From: Phaseolus vulgaris
Lineage: Eukaryota; Streptophyta; Magnoliopsida; Fabales; Fabaceae
Assembly (NCBI RefSeq): GCF_000499845.2
Contig: NC_023755.2
Coordinates: 36,840,023 to 36,904,022 of the forward strand
Direction: 5' to 3'
DNA: 64,000 nucleotides
The position numbers and the translations under genes were made by a program. The notes below the pieces were generated by a model. The model made no database searches and was not told the origin of the DNA. It saw nothing but the letters and a program-made list of their open reading frames with translations. How positions within the stretch are numbered: position 1 is the first letter of the stretch; every line of letters starts with the position of its first letter. Positions 49,988-61,009 of this stretch are shown in pieces.

Positions 49988-50062
49988 TTAGGGTTTAGGT
50001 TTTAACGAGTAGGGTTTAGGATTAAGGGGTTATGATTTAAGGTGTATAAGTGTAGGGTTTAA
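49988..50062 (+). repeat. Degenerate telomere-like (TTTAGGG) interstitial repeats
   Basis: Words TTAGGGTTTAGG, GTAGGGTTTAGG and GTAGGGTTTAAAG recur within 75 bp, separated by decayed units. This is the plant telomeric repeat TTTAGGG in imperfect tandem. It lies next to the DNA-transposon relic. Confidence 0.6.
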
Positions 50063-50119
50063 AGTGGAAGGATTATTATTAGTGTTTAAGGTCAATGGTT
50101 TATACAATACTGCAGAATA

Positions 50120-51900
50120 GTATTTTAACGACGATTAAAAAGGTCATATAAAGACGGTTCGAGGATCGTCGTTACTTTGGGTGTCGTTATAAAATCACAT
50201 TAACAACACGTGTAGAAAACTGTCGTTATTCTGCCAAATAAACAATGAAAAAATTAAAAAAAAAATGTATTTTTAAACCGTCATTATAAATGTATTTTTT
50301 TAAAAAAAAGGTTTTATTATTATATATATATACTTTAATCCTGCATAAAATATCAAATTTACAGAACAATAATGCATGTAATATCATAATTTAAATATGA
50401 AAGTTTATATACAATAAATTAGTACATATAACATTTTACAAAAAGTTCTACAAATATATGAAAAAGTTCTATGTCATTCTAATAATTCATTTATCCTAAA
50501 GTCATGGTTACAAAATATTTTGACCATGTTATCTTCACATACTCCAATGCTTTCGAATCTAGCGGTTGTGGGTCATTGAAAAATTGTGACATTTGAATTT
50601 TTTTTGAATTAGTGCATGAACAATAAACCCCAAATTTTAAAGTGTTTTTGTATTGAGGAGGTATTACCTGGTCTCAACCTCTATCAATTTCAGCTTGCAC
50701 AATAGCTGACATCCACTACATAGTAACCGCATTCATTGTTTCCAGATTGCTTATTGCACTGCAAGTTAAAATAAATTTTATTAAATGAACGAATGAGACA
50801 CATTAAAGTGAGTGAACAAATATACTTTAAATACCTTAAGGTGCATCTAAGTGAGTTTTTTTGCATTTTCACTTCCCCTCCAACTCAACATGTTATATCC
50901 AGAATAAGTATTAAAATAATAAAATTTAATGTTATAACACATAACATTAAGTAATGTATGAGTAATAAATTTATGAATGTAGTATAATCATAATGGTTTG
51001 ATAAATCTCTAATTTATACTAGGAAACATCATGCAAAATTTCAGAAATTTTCTAACAAGTGAAAGTATAAGAACTAAAACCTTAAAATACTTGAAAAATA
51101 TCTAAATAATACTTAAAAGTAAAAAATAATAGTAAATGGTGGATTTTTGGAATTTTGGTTCACCCCCTTCGTCGTCTCGTTTCAAACAACTTTCATTTTT
51201 AACGCGTTTGCATCTGACTTCTTTATCAAAAGTTATGACCGTTTGAATGTTATTCATGCTATTTTTTAGCAACTCCAAATCTATCACTCTTCTCTTCAAT
51301 GTTAGGACTCCTTAATCAAACATCCACTATATGAAGTTTCCACAAACCCTAAACTAATAAATAATCAACACCTACATGCAAATATTTATTATTAAATTAA
51401 TTTAAAAATATAAAATACTAACCATCTATAGTGGAGTTGCGGGTGCAGCCAAGTCCGCGGTGACATTGTGCATCAGTCCTGACAGCGTGTGGTGGAGGTG
51501 TTGGCGGCGTGCAGAAGGTGTTGTCGGCATGCGGAAGTGAAGGGTTAGCGCACGAAGGAGAGATGCGGTGCAAAGGAGAGATGCGGCACAAAGGAGAGAC
51601 GCGCACAGGAGTTTGACGCACGGAGGGTTGGAACAGTGTTGACTGTGGTGGAAAAGGAGAGAGGCGCGGAAGAAAGCTTGGGGTGCGGAGGGGGTAGGTC
51701 GGAGGTGGGAGCTGCGTTTAGTGTAGTGAAAGGGAGAAAGGCGCGAATGAAAACAAAAATGAATGAGAGCTTGTAGATGAGCTTTAATTTTCACTCTTTT
51801 AACGACGATTTCCCACTTAATCGTTGCTACTTTTCCCACAACTCCTCGTTATTCCAGAAAAAGAACCGTTGTTATTTTACCAGCAAATCTTGAAATCTTC
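50120..51900 (-). mobile_element. DNA transposon relic with Ulp1-protease fragment
   Basis: Both margins carry clustered short subterminal words on either strand: AACGACGATT, GGATCGTCGTTAC and TGTCGTTATTCTGCC at 50127-50235; AACGACGATTTCCC, AATCGTTGCTAC and AACCGTTGTTATT at 51800-51880. Inside, the minus strand encodes CNKQSGNNECGYYVVDV (about 50760-50705), the Cys active-site block of Ulp1/C48 SUMO-protease domains (CxxQxGxxxCGYYV). Such Ulp1-like ORFs ride on plant CACTA and Mutator-type elements. The His-Asp part and any transposase are gone, and the terminal repeats are not clear, so the superfamily is undecided. Confidence 0.6.
51550..51603. repeat. Three tandem copies of an 18-bp GC-rich unit
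   Basis: Variants of GCACAAAGGAGAGATGCG at 51550-51567, about 51570-51585 and about 51586-51603. They sit in a GC-rich island (about 51430-51740) that stands out from AT-rich surroundings and lies at one end of the transposon relic. The 137-codon minus-strand frame over it is repeat-driven. Confidence 0.75.
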
Positions 51901-52902
51901 ACGGCAAAATTATGTTACCCGCCCATTCTTATAATTAAAAAAAAATGTTAATTATCATATTATCACGAGGAAATTGGACCATTTCGGTGGAAAAATGGAC
52001 GTTATTAACATACAAGGTGGTAAGAATCTCATAGGTTTTGTTGTTTACTAATGTTAATGTTAACGTGTCTATATACAAGTCATGCGTATACTACCTTAAT
52101 TAGTTGGTGATTCATCAATTACTTTGATTTTTTTAACTATTGACTTTCTGTTACCGTAAGAAATACATGCATATATGAACTGCATATATAACTGTGAAAA
52201 AGTGAGAGTAAATATATAATTGAACCATGCAGACACATGTTGCCTTCATTGACCTTAATCAGATGATTGAAGTTATGGATCCTCTGACCCTGTCTTCTTC
52301 TTCAGGAGGAGAATCTAAAGTGACATAAGTGACCACGGTTTTGATGCCTTATTGAGTTCTATTTTATGTTACCTAAGTATCACAAAAAGGGGAAGGAAGA
52401 AGCACACGCAGTGTAGTGCAATTTCTTAATGAACTTCACTGTTTTGGAACAGTACTTGTGGAAGACACGTAAAGGGGTGTGTGAGACAACAGTTTGAGGT
52501 GACGCTTACACGTGTCATGGCCCACTGTATACATTTTATTTTCCACGTATCATACCCAACACAACACTTCAATTCATCTCATTCTATCACAGCTATATCA
52601 TAAGCTTCATAGCTGTTATATCAGAGAAAAATAAGATTTTTTTTTTCTGGTTTTGGTTCTAGAAACGATAAGCAGCAGGAATATGGTACACGTAGAAAAT
52701 GAATAAATATTGTAGGATAGGTCATATTAACTTATTTTATTTTATCTTGGTCAATTTCTTAATTTCATGCCATGTCTCGGATGATGCATGACCCATATAT
52801 TCTATTCTTTGCCATAGCCAAACTCAGTCAAACCTTGGATTATTTTTCAGTCCCTAATATGAATGAGTGATAGAGAAAATTGATTCGAGTTGGGTTAACA
52901 CT
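51901..52902. other. Intergenic, no gene recognised
   Basis: Mixed-composition DNA without an open frame of note. Confidence 0.4.
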
Positions 52903-53312
52903 CAAAAAATATATTAAATAAAAACTAATTTAAAAAAAATTAGTTACTATTTTAATCAAATTAAAAATTATTTTAGAAATTATATGTAAAGTAATTTTTA
53001 TTATTAATAGAAATTTATAAAATAATTCTTAAATTGATATTTATTAAGATTTTAACTATTTATAACTTTATATTCTAAATTAGTTTTTATTAATTTTTTT
53101 AAGATACTAATTTAGAATCTAAAATATTAGTCACTAAATCTTAGGTATCCAATTTAGTTACAAATTTATAAATTATTTTATAATTTTTTATTAATAATAG
53201 AAATTAATTTAAATATAAATATCTCTAAATTAGTATCTAATTTAGTTAATATAATAATTAATTATTTTTAATATTTAAATTTAGTTACTATTTAATTATT
53301 TTATTGTAATGT
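52903..53312. mobile_element. CACTA-like MITE, decayed copy
   Basis: Left arm ATTAAATAAAAACTAATTTA then AAAATTAGTTACTATTTTAA; right arm AAATTTAGTTACTATTTAAT followed by TATTTTATTGTAATG. Structure and centre match the long subfamily (8160, 30322, 35158). Confidence 0.5.
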
Positions 53313-55031
53313 AATTTAGACAATAATGTTGGATGAATGAAAATATTTTGAATTAAGTTATTAATACACTATTGTTAACCCTCAAATTAATCATATGCAT
53401 AGTTTTATTGTACAATTAATCTGTCACATTAACACTTTTCCTCATTCCACTTTTGTTTTGTACCATCTTCTATTTCAGTGGTGGATTCTCATTGTACGAT
53501 GGAATTAAGACTGAGTTATTATGAGTGAATTTAAGTTCTAAATATTTTTGTAAATTGATGGATTTTTTTTAAACAACATAATTTGTAAGGAAAAATATAT
53601 TTTAGTTTCAGAATGTTAATGATAATGCTTTTAAACTTTTGATGAGTAAACAATTAAGGTTTGGTTTATATTTAATAAAAGTGAAAAGAAAATGAAACAC
53701 TAAAAAATATATTAATTCTAATAGATTGTGAATGAGGAGCATTTATTCGAAGAAAGGAAGAAAAATAACTAGAAGTGAAGATAAAGATAAAAGAAAAAAA
53801 CATCTTCAATTCTTTATAAATAATAGAAAACACTATAAAAAATTTGTTTGGAAATTGAAATAAGCTAACTAGTTTAGGAGTAGCCGACTCTCATCTAAGT
53901 TTGGTTGGGAACTAAGGTTCTTAGTCTAAAAGGAAATAAGTTTTTCTTTATAAGAATCTTTTTATCAATGGAATGAGAATTAGAGAGTTTTTGTGAAGAG
54001 TGTGATTTTTCTTATTTTTTTAGAGAGTTCTTATCTTTATTTCTTTAGAGAGTTCTTATCTTGAATAGAATACTCTCAAGTGACGAATATTTATTCTTTT
54101 CTTATCTTCTTAATGAATTTTGGTAAGGTCTAGACCATCTAACTTAACTAGACAATCTAGTGGAAGATGTGCCTTTCTAGTATCTATGTAGAAAATCTTA
54201 GTAGAACATCTAGTTATTTAGCTTATACTAATATAGTATCGTTTGGAGCATCCATCTAAGTGACGATTTAATTCAATAACGAAATGCACAATTTACGTGT
54301 CTTTTCTATTTGTTTAAGTGCACGTTAGTTATGTTAGTTATATTGTACAAACAAGAATCTCTCCCAACAATTGAGATTAACTTAGTTGTGAGTTCAACTA
54401 TAAAACATAAAATTGTGAGAGTTGAACGAGAGCCACTGAGAGAGAAACTTTGTGTTGTGATATTTATGTATAGTCAATTATGTTGTGGATGAGATTGAAG
54501 TTTGTTAACACTTTAATTGAACCACATTATTTTTACGTGCAATTATTCTTGTTCTTCCTTCATTTATCTTCTACAGACTACATTTACAGATTCTTTGTTA
54601 TCGAGTTGTTGTTAGTGTGGTAGACACTTTTGCAATGAGTTTGATTAGAGTCATTCTAGAAAAATCTCCTTGTAAGTGGGGTGTCTTCCTCAATCAAAGA
54701 TCTTGAATTTGAGCCCCCTTCTTGGAGTCATTATTGTTTTCAAAGATGAATCATTATTCCTAGTCATGTTCGTTCTCATTTCTTACTAACCATTCCTGGT
54801 TACTTTTCTCTTCTTGGAACCTTGCATTCTTGCATCAACTTTCCGTCACCATAGCATCCTAGAACCAACTTTAAGCAATAAAGAATCTTATCTTATCACG
54901 TCACACCATTTGTACAAATCAACTAAACATAACCAAACCAAAACAAAATTACATAGATGACCAACAAAAAATTACAACAGAGAAAATTCCTCTGTAAATT
55001 CACAATTTCCTTCAACACCAAAGAAGACATC
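53313..55031. other. Intergenic with probable LTR-retroelement debris
   Basis: No gene. An imperfect tandem pair TTTAGAGAGTTCTTATCTT lies at 54019-54037 and 54044-54062. The stretch at about 54370-54600 (GAACCACATTATTTTTACGTG) has the flavour of a Copia LTR 3' part, but I cannot define ends. Confidence 0.35.
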
Positions 55032-55217
55032 TTATACAAAGTTATCTACCAGATAAAACTCAATTACTTTCCTTGACACCCCTGCCAGACCTTCAACTAC
55101 AATAAGGAATAAGAAAGATACAAGAGGACCTTGGTGTGGACCCTTTTGTAGATGGAACTCCTTAGTTGGACTTTCATTTATTGGATGGAAGAAGATTCCA
55201 AGCAAGCTTTGATCCAC
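55032..55217 (-). pseudogene. Non-LTR retrotransposon reverse-transcriptase fragment
   Basis: The minus-strand frame reads NESPTKEFHLQKGPHQGPLV then SFLFLIVVEGLAGVSRK. This is the RT motif normally NGSPTxEF...GLRQGDPLxPFLFxxVxEGL, with RQGDP decayed to HQG-P. The YxDD box and everything else are missing. Probably the same LINE type as at 14295-15240, but from a different part of the ORF. Confidence 0.75.
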
Positions 55218-55508
55218 CTAATTTATTTGTCAAGGAAACCCAACCTACCAAGCATGTAAAAGATGAACTCCCAACTGACAGAGTGGCCTTCTCATAATCA
55301 ACTTTAAAAAAAAAAACATAACTTTTCTTCTTCCTTTTCATCTCCTCTAAGACCTCATTTTGATTATCTAAGGTGTATAACTTTGTTTATCACCTTTTTC
55401 AACCTTAAAAGACAAAATCTTCGAGATAATTTTATATAAACAATCGGTTTAAAAATCACAAAACTCTCATGTCTACAATAGGGAGAATGAATTTTTTTTC
55501 TAATGTAA

Positions 55509-56403
55509 CGCGATTCCAGTAATAAAATTATTCTAAGTGACATATTATTCACAATATTTATTCAAATAACACGGTTTACTGTTTAAGATTTATTTTTCAT
55601 GATCAAAATTCGATCAAATATTTTCCGAAGTAGCATGGTTACCAATAAAATTTTCTCACATGACATATTATTTCCAATATTTACCAATAACATTTTTTAC
55701 TATTCATGATCAGAATTGGTTGGGAACCGAAATTTGATGTTCATTTTGACACATTATTACAAAAGAAATAAGTTAATATTGACGTACTTTAAAAAAATTT
55801 GGAAATTTAATTTTTGTAATTATTATTTTGATAAATTTTATATAACTATTAAATATTTAATATGTCCATTATCATTAATAAATTTATAAATTTATTTATC
55901 TATTTTGTATATATTATTTATTTGTTTTTTCTAATTTGAATTTATGAATTTTCTTATCACTGTAATGAATTAAATTTTTAATATTCATTTTAAATTTCAA
56001 TTTAAATAATTTAGAAAGAAAAGTTCTAATACATTTAAATAAATGCAAATTTACAATATTAAGTTGAATAATTAATTTAAATAATGACTTGATTTTTTAA
56101 TTTTTATTATCAAATAATTTTATCATTATTAAATAATTTAAAATTTTATTAATTTTAAATCACAAAATTCCAATATTTTTCAAGAAATACAGTATTACTT
56201 AAAAAATAAAAAATAATTGTGACATGTTTTATTAACAACCACATCGCAACTCAATTTAATATATCATTTGATGTTACATAATTAATTCAATAAATTTCTT
56301 TAAATTGTCACAATATTTAATAAGTTTGTAAAATTTATTGGGAACCGTGCTACTTTGAAAAAAAATCCATTAAATTCTGATCATGAACAATAAACATTAC
56401 TAT
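55509..56403. repeat. Direct-plus-inverted repeat block
   Basis: Two direct units of about 85-105 bp (55509-55612 and 55636-55720) share AATAAAATT, TGACATATTATT, CAATATTTA and TTCATGATCA. A third partial unit at about 56328-56403 is inverted (TGATCATGAACAATAAACAT, with GGGAACCGTGCTACTTTG matching AAGTAGCATGGTTACC inverted). The inverted arms enclose about 600 bp of AT-rich DNA. It looks like the end structure of an unclassified foldback element. Confidence 0.6.
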
Positions 56404-57673
56404 TTGGATTAACTTTTAGATAGAGATTGCAGAACAAAAATTAATGTCTTCATAGATTGAGATATTGGAGAACAAAAATCAACGTCTTTATGCTTTATTT
56501 GTGAAGTTTTCCAGATAGTGACACCACACAAAGGTCCCAATAAACCTTTTCCAGACAAAAGCATTTTACCTAAACTGCAGATCAGATCACTGCCACTATT
56601 TATTTCTTTCCAATTTGCATGAAGCTTTTGAAGAAGCTATTTCACCAGTTAAGAATTCCAGTTGTAAAAGGAGAGAGGAGTAAACTAAAATAAATAATGA
56701 AGGAAAAAAGAACAACATATAAGAGAATGTTAACAGAAAGCATATATAAGAATGTTAATATACCGAACATGTACATTTTGGAATAAAATTGTACTAGTAA
56801 CCTTTAGAATCTCATTACCTTTTGTGAGCCTTCATTGTTACATCGAAATTCCATGTTTGAATTGTACTGTTACCAAGCACAAATCCATACAATGCTCCAA
56901 AAATCAACCCCTACTTTATCAAGCTTAAAGCCTTGAAGTTTCTTTCTTTAGGATTCAAGGACTTTCTTTTTATAAGATTAAAAACAGTGATTATTAATTT
57001 ACTGACAGACCTTTACACAAAACAAGAATTTCCTACTGAAATGGTGCTAATTTGATGTTTAATACAAGTGTTTATGTCAAGTTCAATCTCACATCTAACA
57101 TTAACAAAATTGACAACGCCTTTGAAAACAACCATGCTTTGTGTGGCAAATTTTAGCCTTGGAAGATGGAAATGCAAGCAAAGTACCAGGCACTAACTTT
57201 AAGCAAACAAAAGCTGCGGGGCAAATTAATATCATATATATAGTATGTGTAGTTACAAAAAAATGTGCAGTCTCTTCATTTCAGGTGGTTGCCCTTATAA
57301 GATGCAATAGGAGACCATTGGGACCACATCTTCAGTGTTAGCCCCCCCAGTCCCCATGCAGTCAATAATCTGTCACAACATTTTTCACTTTGTAGATTTA
57401 GGGATATATCACATGGACCTACATAACCATCATGTTGCATTCAAACAGAAGCTGAAAACTACCAGTTTTTGCTAGCTGCCTAACATCTGTAACAAAAATA
57501 TTTATGAGCTGTTTCTTGCTGTCTCTCAAAATGGTTTAGACTGGATTATAACCCGAGCTCCTGAAGCAAGCCTGTTGAGTTAAACCAAACTCATTAATCA
57601 ATGACTCAAAACTATAAGAACAACCTAACAAAAAAAATTAAGGACATGAGTAGAAACAAAGTAAAGACAACAC
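56404..57673. other. 3' flank of the SOSEKI gene
   Basis: The right part probably holds the 3' UTR of the minus-strand gene. No open frame with recognisable content. Confidence 0.5.
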
Positions 57674-60600
57674 TTAACTTTCTTCAATTTTGATCACTCT
57701 CTCCTCTTCTCTATATGAGTCTATCCTCTTAGATTGCTTTCTCCCTGACCCTGATGAAGTTTCAGTGATCCTTTTGCTGCTGCCGTTAGATGGTGCTGAA
57801 GATATGCCTGAACCATTGGTTCTATCCATGGAATTTCTTGATCCATCAGAAACAGGAGATATCATGCGTTCACCTAGTGATTGATTGGTCAATGAAGCCT
57901 TTACTGACTGTGGAACACATTTTGAATTTCCTGGGGATGATGATTCCTCCATGTCTTGTGATTTCAACTCTGTAGATGTCCTGCATATTTGTTACAGATG
58001 AGATATTGGCCAGGATGTGACGACTACTGTGTTCCTATCATACGCCTATCAAAATCAATCACACCACTCTCAGACATGAACCCACAAAGATGGTCATAAT
58101 ATTTTTTTATCACCAGTTACTTTTTGCAGCATGTCATACAAGATAATCTCCAAACAAGGACCTCCTTTTGTAAGAAAGGAAGAACACGTACGTTAAAATT
58201 AAAAGCTTAGAAAGAATTTTGTAAACTGCAAAATATATTATCAAATTAGGATGCTATTCCCAACATTTATTCTGGCATACAAAACATAAAATCCTTATTC
58301 TACTTTATGATTCCTCTCCTCAGGTCCTTTTTCTTCTCAGAGTTATGTGTTTCACATGATAAGAGATAGAAATAAAAAATTGAAAACTCAAGAGAATCAA
58401 ATCCTCCGTTTGTCCATTCTTTTTTGCCTTTTTACTTTTCTTTTCTCCTTCCCTCCTGTGGGAGGATGCTAGCTATTGGATTTGGAAGTTCTAATGATAT
58501 CTATTTTATTTCAACAATAACTTCATTAAAAAGTAATGAAGCCCCTTCTTTTGTGCCTTTGAAGCCTCCATTTCCTTAATCATCTTGTTGTACTATCTAT
58601 CATAAGTATAGACCTAAGAGTAAGCATGTGAAAGCATTACATTTCATTAAATATTATGTATTTCGAAAACAAGTTTCAAACATAAATAATTTGAGAAAAG
58701 TGTTATAATCTTTCACCTTGAACAAGTTCTGAACTGACAAAGTGACTAGACTTGTTAGATGCTCAACTGTTTTTTATCTAAAAAATGTGTGAAGTTGTCT
58801 TGGTAATAATGATTAACTAGCATCTCATTTAGTTAGGCTCAATCCGGACAAACCTCAGGTCTGGTAAAAACTCCAAGTAACATAAGCATTTTAACACCGG
58901 ATTCAGGTATTTTCTATTTTTGTACTATGGCACAATCTACATGGCAATTGTTCCCTAATGCAGCATTATTCACTTTTGAAAGAATAACACAAAAAAAAAT
59001 TATTCTTACTACTCGTCAGTCCTAAAGAACTCACTTCCTCAGCTTTGAAAAAGAATTCTCCGAATTTATGACTGGCATGGTTCATTTGCTACAAACCAAA
59101 CAGCAATATGTGATAAACCATGATTTTGGAATGGAAACAGTAACTCTACCTAATGCTAATTTGTCTAGTTGCAAGAAATGAATTGAAAGCAAAACCTACC
59201 TCTCAGAATTGAAAGAAGAAGAGCGTTTCAGAACATTATGTCCACCTTCTTCCTTCAGTACTTTAGACTCCACTACGCTCCCACTATAATATTCTTTGTC
59301 TTCCAATTTGAGGCCCATCACCTTCGTTTTCTCTGCTAGGCAGTCAAATTCCCCAAACATAACAGAAGTTGAGAACAATGGGGAGGGGAATTTGGAATTG
59401 GAAAGCCTATTCTTGTAAGAAGGAATAAGGCCAACACTATGATTTTTCACAGATATAGACCCGCATGATATCAGTTGCATTAGTAGACTTGAGGCTTTCA
59501 GCCTTGCATTGGTTTGCATTCGAATACGCTCCTCTTCAAGGATCCTAAAGCTGTTCATTTTACTCACATCAGCTCTTATAAGGGACTCCAAAGTCTCAGT
59601 TTTCCCTCCAGAAGATGATGGACTACAAGTTGAGGGAGGAGGAGGAATAGTATCCATACCGATTTCAGGATTGTCTTTCACTTGTGGCACTTGAGCATCA
59701 CTTATTTCATGGCACTCTGGTTCTAATGACCCATCATCCTCGGTTGATACACCCCTGGTACAAGTTTTCTGGGTTTCGGTTTTGCTAACATTTTCTTCTG
59801 TCTGAGTTGAAGCATCTGCCAATCCATCAGTCTTGTAGATTTTGTATTCTGTCAATGGTAAGCTAAGAGAATCACTTGTCCCTGCTCTAGACTGAGGAGA
59901 CACATCAGATGAACCAGTTAGTTGTCTTGGGGAAAGTTCATCATCTTCTTGGGAGTTTCTTGTATCTTTCTCATTCATGCTGGAAGAGGTGGAAGCCTCA
60001 TCATGGCTCCTACAAGAAACCGGCTCTGGCAACTGCTTCAGGTTCTGAGTTTTCACATTGCTAGTAGGGCTAAAACGTTCTGCAAGGCAAAATCCACAAT
60101 CATTATAAGATCTCTAACAGGACCTAAGAAAACACACCATGATTTAGACAAACAAAATATTAAAAATAACATTCTTGACCTGAATTCGATTCGTAAAATA
60201 GCTCAGAACCTTTGAGGACATACTCATTTCCATGAGCAGGTAGAATTAGATCGTCTTCACAGAGATCATGCCACACAAATCCGTTTTTGTAGCTTCTGAA
60301 TAACATAATAACAAACATACATGATGAAATGTGAAGACAATTAGATCATAGGGTGAAGCAACATCACAAAGCTCAACAATCTCGACTGTTTTATCCAACT
60401 AAAACAATACACATTGGGAAAAGATCCTCTCCATTTCTTCCATTACTATGCTTATGAGAAAACAAATGAAATGAAGATCAACCTGCGTTGACTTTCCCAA
60501 AATGCAAAAGAGAAACAAGACAGACCCTACCAATCAACTCTCAGCCTTTATTCACAATTTTCAAGCTCGCTTATTCTCACCATTCAAAATAAACACCAAG

Positions 60601-61009
60601 AGAAATATTAATTAAGGAATTGAATAACTTCCTCACCTCTTACAAGACCACGAATACAAAGAAGCCATGCCTCTACCTCTCAAAGCGTTTAGTCTATCAA
60701 TCACATCTGCACACAAAGAACCCCTAAAAAAACCACACCCCACAAACAAAAACAAAACAAAAAACACAAAAGCTTCTGCTTTTGCTTTTCCGTTTTTCAT
60801 ATGAAAAAAAAAAATCTACCTCTCAAAACCAACCCATCAGGGGATGAAAGAGGAACCTCCATGAAATGAGGATGTTCTAACTGCCTATTCCTGCAAAGAT
60901 AGTAAACCACCGGCACCTTCCGATTCTGATAGTACTTTGGGGACTTCTCCGTCCACACTTTGGCCCTCTCTGGACTCACTTGCCGGTACTTTCTCATCCG
61001 TGCTTCCAT
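57674..61009 (-). CDS. SOK: SOSEKI (DUF966) polarity protein
   Basis: Five exons on the minus strand: 61009-60820, 60706-60637, 60295-60180, 60079-59200, 57980-57674; 520 aa. The start is ATG 61009; upstream in frame there is only TTG and tandem TAA stops. The N-terminal SOSEKI domain, a DIX-like polymerising module at about residues 10-118, is unmistakable: [75 protein letters not shown]. The long, mostly disordered middle (Ser/Thr-rich) contains the conserved [20 protein letters not shown] and [12 protein letters not shown] blocks. SOSEKI proteins sit at cell corners or edges in the plasma-membrane cortex and translate body axes into cell polarity. Exons 1-3 are short and encode the domain; the last intron is 1219 bp. 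GA/CT repeats mark the leader (about 61393-61408). Confidence 0.94.

Noticed and set aside
51426..51839. 137-codon minus-strand ORF with repeats of HRISP/CRISP-like words
   Set aside because: Created by tandem 18-bp GC-rich repeats in a transposon relic, not a conserved protein.
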